In this document: positions 7,806 through 15,269 of the stretch, piece by piece
Layout of the letters: every line of letters begins with the position of its first letter
Position numbering within the stretch: the stretch's first letter is position 1
Notes under the pieces: model-generated
Database searches by the model: none
Told to the model about the DNA's origin: nothing
Seen by the model: the letters and a program-made list of their open reading frames with translations, nothing else
Assembly: GCA_934454005.1 (NCBI GenBank)
Contig: CAKSGI010000015.1
Location: forward strand, 1-20,602
Direction of reading: 5' to 3'
DNA: 20,602 bases
DNA from: an uncultured Eubacteriales bacterium
GTDB taxonomy: Bacteria; Bacillota_A; Clostridia; Oscillospirales; Acutalibacteraceae
Program-made: the position numbers and the translations under genes

Positions 7806-7834
7806 ATTATAGCATAAAATAAAAAAATATTAAA
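7806..7834 (-). promoter_or_regulatory. SigA-type promoter with extended -10 for the LiaF-like/lysozyme/holin unit
   Basis: On the minus strand TATAAT (7811 down to 7806) is preceded by TGC, an extended -10. A weak -35 TTTAAT lies 17 bases upstream (7834-7829). Transcription would start near 7799, about 25 bases before the LiaF-like start codon. It is the only good promoter I see for the three-gene unit. Confidence 0.65.
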
Positions 7835-7960
7835 TTAAATATATATTGAAATGATATTATTTGATGATAAGTGATGACTTTGAAATATTGTATAAATAAG
7901 ATTGCAAAAATCAATTAGTTAAAATGAAAGAATTTATCGTGAATATAATATAAGAAGTAA

Positions 7961-8062
7961 ATGATGATAGATTTAATACGCGCATTACGCAATTGTTTTT
8001 TATATCACCTTGATATTTTCAGTTTTTATAAAAAATTAAATCCTTACAAATACTTATTTTAA
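7961..8062 (+). other. Short open frame of 33 codons, doubtful gene
   Basis: Encodes MMIDLIRALRNC followed by a hydrophobic and Tyr/Phe-rich stretch ending NPYKYLF. There is no clear Shine-Dalgarno sequence and no promoter. Two CGC arginine codons are unusual for this window, so it could be a remnant of acquired DNA or simply a chance frame. Confidence 0.15.
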
Positions 8063-8121
8063 ATTTTATATGATATAGCTTTAAAACTTATTAAACTTTA
8101 ATTATTATCAAGCCTTAATAT

Positions 8122-8161
8122 TAACGGGAGTTTCGCTAGTTAAAAAGCGAAATTCCTGTTA
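8122..8161 (+). other. Long hairpin with G-U wobbles, plus-strand RNA structure
   Basis: AACGGGAGTTTCGC (8123-8136) pairs with GCGAAATTCCTGTT (8147-8160) over 14 positions, extended by one further U-A pair, around the ten-base loop TAGTTAAAAA. Two of the pairs are G-U on the plus strand and would be C-A mismatches on the minus strand, so the structure favours a plus-strand RNA. No long U-tract follows, so it is not a clean terminator. No gene upstream on that strand needs one. Confidence 0.6.
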
Positions 8162-8227
8162 TATTTATGACGAAAATAAATAAAAATATTATGTATTATA
8201 CTCAAATATTTTCTATTATGCATATTA

Positions 8228-8315
8228 ATAAGATGTCTTATATTTTTTATTGCTTCTATTTACTATATTATACATTATTTTTTATAAGACAGGTGTGATA
8301 AATTTAATGATAAGT
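8228..8315. promoter_or_regulatory. Repeated ATAAGA/TCTTAT half-sites upstream of the desulfurase gene
   Basis: ATAAGA (8228-8233) and TCTTAT (8236-8241) form an interrupted palindrome. TGTCTTATA (8234-8242) is exactly complementary to TATAAGACA (8283-8291), and a degenerate ATAAGTCT lies near 8310. The last copy touches the putative -35 of the downstream promoter. This could be an operator array or a hairpin in a longer leader. I cannot match it to a known regulator. Confidence 0.3.
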
Positions 8316-8316
8316 C

Positions 8317-8345
8317 TTTAAAATTAAATATCTATGATGTATAAT
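8317..8345 (+). promoter_or_regulatory. Putative promoter of the desulfurase-thiI-sortase-aroF unit
   Basis: TTTAAA (8317-8322) and a perfect TATAAT (8340-8345) are separated by 17 bases. The start of transcription would fall near 8352, leaving a leader of about 24 bases with the GGAGG at 8366-8370. The -35 is only a partial match. Confidence 0.5.
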
Positions 8346-8375
8346 AAATCTAATGATAATTTTATGGAGGTTATC

Positions 8376-9512
8376 ATGGAAGAAGTATATTTAGATAATA
8401 GTGCAACAACTAAAGTTTGTGATGAATCTGCCGAAAAAATATTTGAAATGCTAACGCTAAAATATGGAAATCCATCATCTTTGCACTCAAAAGGAATAGA
8501 GGCAGAAAATGAAATTAAAAAATCAAGAGAGGTTATTTCAGATTATTTGAATTGTAATAACGATGAAATATTTTTTACATCGGGAGGAACAGAATCTAAT
8601 AATTTAGCGATTTTTGGAGCAGCAAAGGCACTTAAAAGAAGTGGAAATAAAATAGTTACAACTGCTATTGAACATCCTTCTGTTATTGAACCAGTTAAAG
8701 AACTTTCAAGGTTAGGGTTTGAAACGGTTTTTATAAAACCTGATAAAAATGGATTTATACCAGAGGAAAAACTTTATAATAATATCGATGATAGAACTAT
8801 TCTTATCAGTATGATGATTGTTAATAATGAGGTTGGAACAATACAGAATCTTAATAGTTTAAAAAAAATAATTAAAGTTAAAAAATCTCCTGCTTTGCTT
8901 CATATGGATGCAGTGCAGGGATTTGGAAAAATGTCGATAAAACCTTCAAAAATTGGTGTAGATCTTGCAACATTTTCTGCTCATAAAATTCATGGAGCAA
9001 AAGGTGTTGGAGGGCTTTATGTTTCAAAAAATGCCAGGATTTTACCGATTTTATTTGGAGGAATGCAAGAAAAATCGTTAAGACCAGGAACTGAGTCAGC
9101 TGCGTTAATTGCAGGGTTTGGAGCTGCAGTGAGATCTTTGCCTGATGTAAATAAAGAATATAATTATATTTTAGAACTCAATTTGTATTTAAGAAATAAA
9201 TTAAAAGAGATAAAAGAAGTAGTTATAAATTCCACTGATGATGCGCTTCCTTACATATTAAACTTTTCAGTTTGTGGCATAAAATCTGAGACTATGCTTC
9301 ATTATTTATCTTCTTATGGAGTTTATGTGTCTAGTGGATCCGCTTGTTCTAAAGGTAAGAAAAGTCATGTTTTATTGAGTATGGGGTTGGATGATAATAT
9401 AATAGATTCTTCTATTAGGGTAAGTTTCTCAAGATTTAATAATAAGAATGATGTTGATATTTTGATTAATGTTTTAAAGTTAGGAATCGAAAATATAGTA
9501 AAAGGGAGTTAG
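8376..9512 (+). CDS. Cysteine desulfurase (IscS/NifS-like, partner of ThiI)
   Basis: A PLP enzyme that removes sulfur from cysteine, leaving alanine and an enzyme persulfide. The 378-residue sequence has the opening MEEVYLDNSATT, H100 in AIEHPSV, D178 in HMDAVQG, the PLP-binding K204 in SAHKIHG, RPGTE (236-240) and the sulfur-carrying C324 in SSGSACSKG. GGAGG (8366-8370) sets ATG 8376 as the start; an in-frame ATG at 8334 is rejected. It is followed nine bases later by thiI. In Bacillus subtilis the adjacent desulfurase NifZ (YrvO-type paralogues exist) supplies ThiI for 4-thiouridine synthesis, and the same job is inferred here. A general Fe-S role cannot be excluded, but no iscU or suf genes are near. 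Confidence 0.93.
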   Translation: MEEVYLDNSATTKVCDESAEKIFEMLTLKYGNPSSLHSKGIEAENEIKKSREVISDYLNCNNDEIFFTSGGTESNNLAIFGAAKALKRSGNKIVTTAIEHPSVIEPVKELSRLGFETVFIKPDKNGFIPEEKLYNNIDDRTILISMMIVNNEVGTIQNLNSLKKIIKVKKSPALLHMDAVQGFGKMSIKPSKIGVDLATFSAHKIHGAKGVGGLYVSKNARILPILFGGMQEKSLRPGTESAALIAGFGAAVRSLPDVNKEYNYILELNLYLRNKLKEIKEVVINSTDDALPYILNFSVCGIKSETMLHYLSSYGVYVSSGSACSKGKKSHVLLSMGLDDNIIDSSIRVSFSRFNNKNDVDILINVLKLGIENIVKGS

Positions 9513-9520
9513 AAATAAAA

Positions 9521-10699
9521 ATGAAGGAAGTTATACTAATAAAAATAGGAGAAATTGTTTTAAAGGGACTTAATCGTAGAACTTTTGAAGATATCCTTAT
9601 AAAAAATGTAAAGAGATCTATTTCTAACTTTAGTGAGTTTGATATTAAGAATTTGCAATCTACAATTTATATTATTCCAAAATCGGATGATGTTGATTTA
9701 GATGAAGTATGCGAAAAGATAGGTAAAGTATTTGGGATAGCGACTTTTTCTAAAGCAGTTGTGGCTCCTAAGAATATGGACGATATTAAAAAGTACGCTT
9801 TAGAATATTTAAATGATGATTTAAAATATGCAAAAAGTTTTAAAGTTGAATCTAAAAGAGCAGATAAAAGATTTTCTTTGAAATCTCCGGAAATATCCAG
9901 AGAATTAGGAGGTTTTTTATTTGAAAGTTTTGAAAATTTAATTGTGGATGTGCATAATCCGGAAATAACAGTAACAGTAGAAATACGTGAGGATGGAGCT
10001 TATATACATTCAGATTCAAAACAAGGTGCTGGAGGACTTCCTGTTGGGACAGGAGGTAAAGCTGCAGTATTAATATCTGGTGGAATTGATAGCCCAGTGG
10101 CCGCATGGATGATGGCTAAAAGAGGTATAGAGCTTACTGCAATACATTTTGCAAGTCCACCGTATACAAGTGAACGAGCTGAACAAAAAGTTATAGATTT
10201 ATTAAAAAAAGTATCCGAGTATAGTGGGAGTATGGTTATGATAACTGTACCATTTACAAAGATACAAGAAAAAATTCAAAAAGAATGTCCGGAGGAACTT
10301 TTTACAATAATAATGAGGAGATTGATGATGAAAATCTCTCAAATTTTAGCAAAAAATCAAAAATTTCAAGCACTTATTACAGGTGAGAGTTTAGGACAAG
10401 TTGCAAGCCAGACAATAGGGGCAATTGCGTGTACAGATGATGCAGTAAATACTCCAGTATTTAGGCCACTTATTGGTATGGACAAAGACGAAATAGTAAA
10501 AATATCTAGAAAAATAGATACATTTAATATATCAATTCAGCCTTTTGAGGACTGTTGTACAGTGTTTACACCTAAACATCCAAGAACAAGACCAATTTTA
10601 AAGTATGTTAAAGATGCAGAAGAAAAGGTTTTGTGGGATGACTTAATAAAAGAAGCAATTAATAATATAAAATATACAAAGATAGGATTTAAAAAATAA
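9521..10699 (+). CDS. thiI: ThiI, tRNA 4-thiouridine synthetase (short form without rhodanese domain)
   Basis: ThiI adenylates U8 of tRNA and inserts sulfur to give 4-thiouridine; some homologues also serve thiazole synthesis. The 392-residue protein has a ferredoxin-like and THUMP region (about 1-165), the PP-loop SGGIDS (186-191) and the conserved FEDCCTVFTPKHP with C345/C346, one of which should match the E. coli catalytic C344. The C-terminal rhodanese domain of the E. coli enzyme is absent, as in Bacillus, so persulfide sulfur would come directly from the adjacent desulfurase. GGGAG at 9504-9508 lies 12 bases before the ATG. It is the second gene of a four-gene run. Confidence 0.95.
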   Translation: MKEVILIKIGEIVLKGLNRRTFEDILIKNVKRSISNFSEFDIKNLQSTIYIIPKSDDVDLDEVCEKIGKVFGIATFSKAVVAPKNMDDIKKYALEYLNDDLKYAKSFKVESKRADKRFSLKSPEISRELGGFLFESFENLIVDVHNPEITVTVEIREDGAYIHSDSKQGAGGLPVGTGGKAAVLISGGIDSPVAAWMMAKRGIELTAIHFASPPYTSERAEQKVIDLLKKVSEYSGSMVMITVPFTKIQEKIQKECPEELFTIIMRRLMMKISQILAKNQKFQALITGESLGQVASQTIGAIACTDDAVNTPVFRPLIGMDKDEIVKISRKIDTFNISIQPFEDCCTVFTPKHPRTRPILKYVKDAEEKVLWDDLIKEAINNIKYTKIGFKK

Positions 10700-10731
10700 G
10701 ATTATTAATATTTTAGTGGGAGGTTTTTATA

Positions 10732-11709
10732 ATGCAAAAAAAGCAAAAGATTGGATTTATAAAAAGTTTTTTTCCGGTTAAGGGTGACACAATAGGAGTT
10801 ATTATAAGAAAAATAATTTTTATGGTTGCATTGCTAACATTTATAGGTTCGTTAGTTGCTTTGATCAATGTATTACTGATTCAACCTCAACAAAATAAAA
10901 ATACTTATGACGATATAAAAAGAATATATTATAATCAGTCTGAAGCAGAAAAAAGCCCATATAGACTGAGAAAAGAACAACTTAACGCTATAAGGGAGGT
11001 AAATAGTGATATAATTGGATGGATAAATATACCGGATACTGTTATAGATTATCCAGTTTTAATGCCACCAGAGGATGATGACAGTTTTTACCTTTATAGA
11101 AACTATAAAAAAGAAAGTACAAAATTTGGGAGTATATTTATAGATCCTACAGTTGATTTGGAAAATAATTATAAAAATATAGTTATACATGGCCATCATA
11201 TGAAAGATGGTAGCATGTTTGCGAATTTGATGAAATATTCTAGTTTAGACTTTTATAAGCAGAGTCCAATAATTAAATTTGACACAATAAAGGAAGTTGC
11301 AGATTGGAAGATTATATCTGTATTTAAAATAAATGTACACTCTGATCAAGGCGAGTTATTTGAATATATCCAAACAGGTTTTGCGTCTGATGAGGAATTT
11401 TTAAACTATGTTTATAATGTTAGAGAAAGATCTTTAATAGATATTCCGGTTGATGTAAATGAAAATGACTATCTAATTTCTTTATCAACATGTTCTTTCG
11501 AGTTTGATGATTTTAGGACAGTTGTAGTAGCAAGAAAGGTTAGACCAGGTGAAAGTACAGATGTAGATGTATCTAATGCAACTGTAAATCCTGATCCACT
11601 ATTACCACAGATTTGGTATGATAAACGAGGGGGAACAAAACCAAATATTACAGATTTTGATACTGCCTATAAAAATGGTGAAATAAATTGGTATAAGCCT
11701 GTAGAATAA
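10732..11709 (+). CDS. srtB: Class B sortase
   Basis: A membrane-anchored cysteine transpeptidase that attaches surface proteins to peptidoglycan. The 325-residue product has one N-terminal membrane anchor (about 24-50), WINIPDTVIDYPV at the start of the catalytic fold, H155 in IHGHHM, the TLxTC-type LSTC with C254, and R262 in FRTVVVARKV. The helical insert between the His and Cys segments is typical of class B. A tail of about 55 residues after the catalytic fold, rich in Pro and Asp, is longer than usual. GGGAGG (10718-10723) precedes the ATG by eight bases. No substrate with an NPxTx-type sorting signal is visible in the window, so the target is unknown; the symbol reflects the family only. 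Confidence 0.9.
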   Translation: MQKKQKIGFIKSFFPVKGDTIGVIIRKIIFMVALLTFIGSLVALINVLLIQPQQNKNTYDDIKRIYYNQSEAEKSPYRLRKEQLNAIREVNSDIIGWINIPDTVIDYPVLMPPEDDDSFYLYRNYKKESTKFGSIFIDPTVDLENNYKNIVIHGHHMKDGSMFANLMKYSSLDFYKQSPIIKFDTIKEVADWKIISVFKINVHSDQGELFEYIQTGFASDEEFLNYVYNVRERSLIDIPVDVNENDYLISLSTCSFEFDDFRTVVVARKVRPGESTDVDVSNATVNPDPLLPQIWYDKRGGTKPNITDFDTAYKNGEINWYKPVE

Positions 11710-11730
11710 AATTATTGAGAGGGATAAGTT

Positions 11731-12744
11731 ATGATTATAGTAATGAAGAAAAATTCGAGTGACGATGATATTGAGCAGATAAAACGTGTGCTGGATGAGC
11801 ATGGTTTGGGAACTCATCTCTCTAAAGGAACAGAAGCAACAATTATAGGTGTTATAGGTGATAAAAATAAAATTTTTAATGTTAATATAGAAGCATTACC
11901 TGGGGTAGACAAGTGCGTACCGATAATGCATAGCTATAAGCTTGCTAGTAATGATATCTGTCCAGAAGGAAGACTTGTAAAAGTTGGAGATGAAGTTATT
12001 GGAGGAAAAAAATTAACTATGATGGCAGGCCCTTGTGCGGTTGAAAGCGAAAAACAGATATTTTCCATAGCTGAAAAAATTAGTAAAACAGGAACAAAAT
12101 TTTTACGTGGAGGAGCTTATAAACCAAGAACTTCGCCATATGCTTTTCAAGGACTTGAAGAAGATGGGTTAAGGTTATTAAAAGAAGCTGCTGCGGCTAA
12201 TGATCTGAAGGTGGTAACAGAAATAATTTCTGAGAATTTAGTTGAGAGTTCTTATGATTATTGTGATATGTTTCAAGTAGGTGCGAGAAATATGCAAAAC
12301 TTTAGACTCTTAAAAGCTATAGGTAAAACTCAGAAACCCGTTCTGCTAAAAAGGGGGATATCTTCTACTATTGAGGAATGGTTAGATGCTGCAGAATATA
12401 TTATGAGTGAAGGCAACTATAATGTTGTTTTGTGTGAAAGAGGAATTAGAACTTTTGAGACGTCAACAAGAAATACTCTTGATATATCTGCTGTTGCGGT
12501 TGTTAAAGAACGTAGTTCACTCCCTATAATAATAGACCCATCACATGCGGCGGGAAAGTCTGCATATATAAAATCATTATCATTAGCATCAATTGCTGCT
12601 GGAGCAGATGGATTAATTATAGAAGTTCATCCTGATCCTCCAAAAGCTATATCTGATGCAGCTCAACAGTTAACAGCTGAAGAGTACGAAAATCTTTTTG
12701 GTGATATAAAAAAATTATCTGCTGTAATAGGTAGAACATTATAA
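11731..12744 (+). CDS. aroF: 3-deoxy-7-phosphoheptulonate (DAHP) synthase, type I-beta
   Basis: Condenses phosphoenolpyruvate with erythrose 4-phosphate, the first step of the shikimate pathway. The 337-residue protein has an N-terminal ferredoxin-like domain (about 1-70), the regulatory module that binds aromatic amino acids in Thermotoga-type enzymes. The TIM barrel follows with MAGPCAVES (C102 is the metal ligand), LRGGAYKPRTSPY (K131), DPSHAAGK and EVHPDPPKA. There is no chorismate mutase fusion. GAGAGGG upstream serves ATG 11731. It lies alone, away from other aro genes, as the last gene of the desulfurase-thiI-sortase run and 21 bases behind the sortase. A terminator follows. Confidence 0.95.
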   Translation: MIIVMKKNSSDDDIEQIKRVLDEHGLGTHLSKGTEATIIGVIGDKNKIFNVNIEALPGVDKCVPIMHSYKLASNDICPEGRLVKVGDEVIGGKKLTMMAGPCAVESEKQIFSIAEKISKTGTKFLRGGAYKPRTSPYAFQGLEEDGLRLLKEAAAANDLKVVTEIISENLVESSYDYCDMFQVGARNMQNFRLLKAIGKTQKPVLLKRGISSTIEEWLDAAEYIMSEGNYNVVLCERGIRTFETSTRNTLDISAVAVVKERSSLPIIIDPSHAAGKSAYIKSLSLASIAAGADGLIIEVHPDPPKAISDAAQQLTAEEYENLFGDIKKLSAVIGRTL

Positions 12745-12753
12745 TTAATATTG

Positions 12754-12788
12754 GCTGATGTGTTTTTAATAAATGCATCAGCTTTTTG
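12754..12788 (+). terminator. Intrinsic terminator after DAHP synthase
   Basis: GCTGATG (12754-12760) pairs with CATCAGC (12776-12782) around a 15-base loop, followed by TTTTT. It closes the four-gene unit starting with the desulfurase. Confidence 0.8.
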
Positions 12789-12923
12789 CTGTATTCTAAA
12801 TATTTAATAATGTTTGTGAAATGAAATTTTGAAATGATAATCGAGATATATTAAGAATAATAAAGTAAACATTAGAAATAAGGAGATTTAATAGATTTAA
12901 ACTAAATTAATCACAAAAAGATA

Positions 12924-12952
12924 TTGACATATTATTTTTTGAGTGTTAAAAT
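12924..12952 (+). promoter_or_regulatory. SigA promoter of rplM-rpsI
   Basis: A perfect TTGACA (12924-12929) and TAAAAT (12947-12952) are separated by 17 bases. Transcription would start near 12959, about 50 bases before rplM. Confidence 0.88.
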
Positions 12953-12958
12953 ATAACT

Positions 12959-13009
12959 TGTAATTAATTTAGGGAATAAAATATTTTAGTTAATATAGGA
13001 GGAAAACTA
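12959..13009 (+). promoter_or_regulatory. rplM 5' leader, possible L13-type autoregulatory leader
   Basis: The predicted leader of about 50 bases contains the palindrome TAAAATATTTTA (12977-12988) and flanking ATTAA/TTAAT arms before the AGGAGG. Ribosomal protein L13 leaders of about this length are known in Firmicutes. I cannot confirm the consensus here, and the A+T richness makes short stems cheap. Confidence 0.25.
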
Positions 13010-13438
13010 ATGTCTACTTATATGCCAAAAGCAAAAGAAGTTGAACGTCAGTGGTATGTGATTGATGCAGCTGGGAAACCATTAGGAAGAGTTGCTGCTC
13101 AAGCTGCAATATTGCTTCGTGGAAAACATAAACCGACTTTTACACCTCATGTTGATTGTGGGGATCATGTTATTATTATTAACTGTAAAGAGGCTATCTT
13201 AACAGGTAATAAGTTAACACAAAAGTATTATCATCGTCATACAGGTTATATTGGAAATTTGAAATCTGTTAGATATGATACTTTAATGTCACAAAAACCT
13301 GAAAAAGCAATGCAATTAGCTGTTAAGGGTATGATACCAGATAACACTTTGGGTAGAAATGCGATGACAAGATTACGTTTATTTGTGGGTTCTGAACATG
13401 ATCATGAAGCTCAAAAACCACAAGAATGGAAAATATAG
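13010..13438 (+). CDS. rplM: 50S ribosomal protein L13
   Basis: L13 is an early-assembling 23S rRNA-binding protein of the large subunit. The 142 residues match the usual bacterial length. Family hallmarks are [46 protein letters not shown] and [24 protein letters not shown] precedes the ATG. It is the first gene of the two-gene rplM-rpsI operon found across bacteria, behind a consensus promoter. Identity is certain. Confidence 0.98.
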   Translation: MSTYMPKAKEVERQWYVIDAAGKPLGRVAAQAAILLRGKHKPTFTPHVDCGDHVIIINCKEAILTGNKLTQKYYHRHTGYIGNLKSVRYDTLMSQKPEKAMQLAVKGMIPDNTLGRNAMTRLRLFVGSEHDHEAQKPQEWKI

Positions 13439-13454
13439 AAAGGAGAATCTTATA

Positions 13455-13856
13455 ATGTACGATAAAGCACCTTATTTTTACGGGACAGGAAGAAGAAAAA
13501 GTTCCGTTGCTCGTGTTAGAATTTATAAAGGGACAGGAAAAGTTACAATTAATGATAGAGATATAGATGATTACTTTGGATTAGAAACTCTTAAACTAAT
13601 AGTTAGACAACCACTTGAGCTTACAGGAACAGGTGATAAATTTGATATAGTATGTAGAGTATCTGGTGGTGGAGTTACAGGTCAAGCTGGTGCGATACGT
13701 CACGGAATTTCCAGAGGACTCCTTCAATATGATTCCGAAAATTTGCGTCCTAAACTTAAAAAAGCAGGATTTTTAACTCGTGACCCAAGAATGAAAGAAC
13801 GTAAAAAGTACGGTCTCAAAGCAGCACGTCGTGCTCCTCAATTTTCAAAGAGATAG
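13455..13856 (+). CDS. rpsI: 30S ribosomal protein S9
   Basis: S9 sits in the head of the small subunit, with its C-terminal tail reaching the P-site tRNA. The 133-residue product contains [15 protein letters not shown] near the N-terminus, [17 protein letters not shown] in the middle, and the conserved basic tail ending APQFSKR. AAGGAG at 13440-13445 fixes ATG 13455; the longer frame opening at 13383 runs inside rplM and is rejected. A strong terminator follows 26 bases downstream. Confidence 0.98.
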   Translation: MYDKAPYFYGTGRRKSSVARVRIYKGTGKVTINDRDIDDYFGLETLKLIVRQPLELTGTGDKFDIVCRVSGGGVTGQAGAIRHGISRGLLQYDSENLRPKLKKAGFLTRDPRMKERKKYGLKAARRAPQFSKR

Positions 13857-13882
13857 TAAGGCTAATTATAATAAAATTTTTT

Positions 13883-13920
13883 ACACCCTTGAAAATTTAA
13901 CTTTTCGAGGGTGTTTTTTT
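13883..13920 (+). terminator. Intrinsic terminator after rpsI
   Basis: ACACCCTTGAAAA (13883-13895) pairs with TTTTCGAGGGTGT (13902-13914) over 13 positions including one U-G wobble, followed by a seven-base T-run. The wobble would be an A-C mismatch on the other strand, and no U-tract follows there, so it works mainly for rpsI. Confidence 0.92.
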
Positions 13921-13976
13921 ATGTTTTATATTCATAAAAAGTTTTTTGAGTCTCCATTTTTGTTTTTTATATTATT

Positions 13977-15137
13977 TTAACACATACGTTTTTGACTTAT
14001 ACTTAAAACAAAAAATATAGAAAGTAATATTAATGCTACACATCCAGTATAATCTGAATAAGTTGCTATCTCTAATGAACGGTTTGTATTTGAAAAAACT
14101 TCTATACTTATGGGGAAAAAGTGTAGTAATATATTTGTAATTAGAGCAGCAATAAGACCATGAAAAAATCTGAAAATCATGAATTTTATTATAGAAAAGT
14201 TTATTCCATGTAAAGCTGAAAAAATTTGGAAATGAACACAGATTCCACCCCAACCTAAGGCAAAAGACATTAGCTCTATTGGTGCACCATTTTGTGATGC
14301 AATCATAGAACCAGAAGTTACTTCTAAAAATATAGGAAGAATAGATTTTGAAATTCTGTGACTTATTCCCAAATTTGACAAGATCGTTGAAATGATATTT
14401 GAGACTCCTAAAGAATCTAAAAATAAGATGATAACAGAAAATACTACAACTAATGAACATAAGTTTATTAGGCCATAGCAAGAATCAGAACAAGATTCAA
14501 TAAATGCAGACGATAGTTTTACTTTTTCTGAATTTTGTGTGTTTTTTTTATTGTTAGTAAAATTTATTTTATTTGTTTTATAAAAAAGGCCTATAAGTAC
14601 TCCGAGTATTATTGAAGCTGTAATTTGGGATACTAAAATTATTATTCCGGCTTTAGAGTTTCTTAAAAAGTTTATTCCAATAATGGAAACAACAAAAGCA
14701 GGTCCGGCGCCGACGGAAAATAACATTATTCTTTCTGCGTCTGAATCGGTTATGATTTTTTTCTCAAATAATGATTTTACACCTCGTGCTGATGTTGGAT
14801 ATCCGCCGATAAGGCCGAGTATTATAGTAGGACCTATATAGCCAGGAAGGTTAAAAAGAAACTTTGTAAGGGGACTCATTAGTTTTCCAATTTTTAATGA
14901 TAGATTAGATTTTACAATAAAGCTTGATATAACCATAAATGGAAATAAAGAAGGAATTATAATATCGGAACAAAAAAATAGTCCTTTTTTTACGCCTTCA
15001 GAACTAAATTTTGGAAATATTAATATTAATGCACATATACATATAACCGAAATAAAAATGATTATATTTTTAATTAGATTAAAAGTATTTTTTAAAAAAA
15101 TATCAGAGTTTATATTTCTTTTTTTAACTAAAATCAA
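13977..15137 (-). CDS. ylbJ: Sporulation integral membrane protein YlbJ
   Basis: YlbJ is a multi-spanning membrane protein of the mother cell, needed for proper spore cortex or coat maturation; its transported substrate is not known to me. The 386 residues form many hydrophobic helices with two Gate-type modules. Family features are the segment SLFPFMVISSFI, the loop GLIGGYPTSARGVKSL, and in the second half LEVTSGSMIA and FALGWGGICVHFQ. A GTG at 15146 is in frame but lies inside GGAGGTG, which is the ribosome binding site; the TTG at 15137, eight bases beyond GGAGG, is therefore taken as start. It is divergent from the sporulation genes yqfC-yqfD. I found no convincing SigE promoter by eye. 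Confidence 0.87.
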   Translation of the reverse strand: MILVKKRNINSDIFLKNTFNLIKNIIIFISVICICALILIFPKFSSEGVKKGLFFCSDIIIPSLFPFMVISSFIVKSNLSLKIGKLMSPLTKFLFNLPGYIGPTIILGLIGGYPTSARGVKSLFEKKIITDSDAERIMLFSVGAGPAFVVSIIGINFLRNSKAGIIILVSQITASIILGVLIGLFYKTNKINFTNNKKNTQNSEKVKLSSAFIESCSDSCYGLINLCSLVVVFSVIILFLDSLGVSNIISTILSNLGISHRISKSILPIFLEVTSGSMIASQNGAPIELMSFALGWGGICVHFQIFSALHGINFSIIKFMIFRFFHGLIAALITNILLHFFPISIEVFSNTNRSLEIATYSDYTGCVALILLSIFFVLSISQKRMC

Positions 15138-15269
15138 CTTTTTCACCTCCGAGTAAATGTATATGCATTTTTGTGATTTTTATTTCATATTTAGCATAAA
15201 TTTAATAAAGCTTAATTTTAATGTGTGTAAAAAATTCTAATAAATGAGATTTATGTTGGGAGTGAAAAT

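Larger units (their letters stand above)
7835..8316. other. Gene-poor gap between divergent units
   Basis: About 480 bases without a convincing gene. The longest plausible short frame is 33 codons (7961-8062, plus strand) with no good ribosome binding site. It holds two CGC codons in the local string ACGCGCATTACGC, unlike the surrounding A+T-rich codon use. The gap also holds the hairpin at 8122-8161 and the half-site repeats at 8228-8315, listed separately. I see no tRNA cloverleaf, no CRISPR repeats and no insertion-sequence ends. Confidence 0.6.

Noticed and set aside
7775..8375. tRNA, CRISPR or insertion-sequence ends in the gap
   Set aside because: No cloverleaf, no regularly spaced repeats and no terminal inverted repeats with target duplication were found by eye.
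12881..12905. AGGAG at 12881-12885, possible ribosome binding site of a small gene
   Set aside because: It is followed by ATTTAATAG with no start codon at proper spacing and an early stop.
15138..15269. SigE-type sporulation promoters between ylbJ and yqfC
   Set aside because: TTCATATT- and CATA-like strings occur on both strands, but no pair has acceptable spacing; I do not annotate one.
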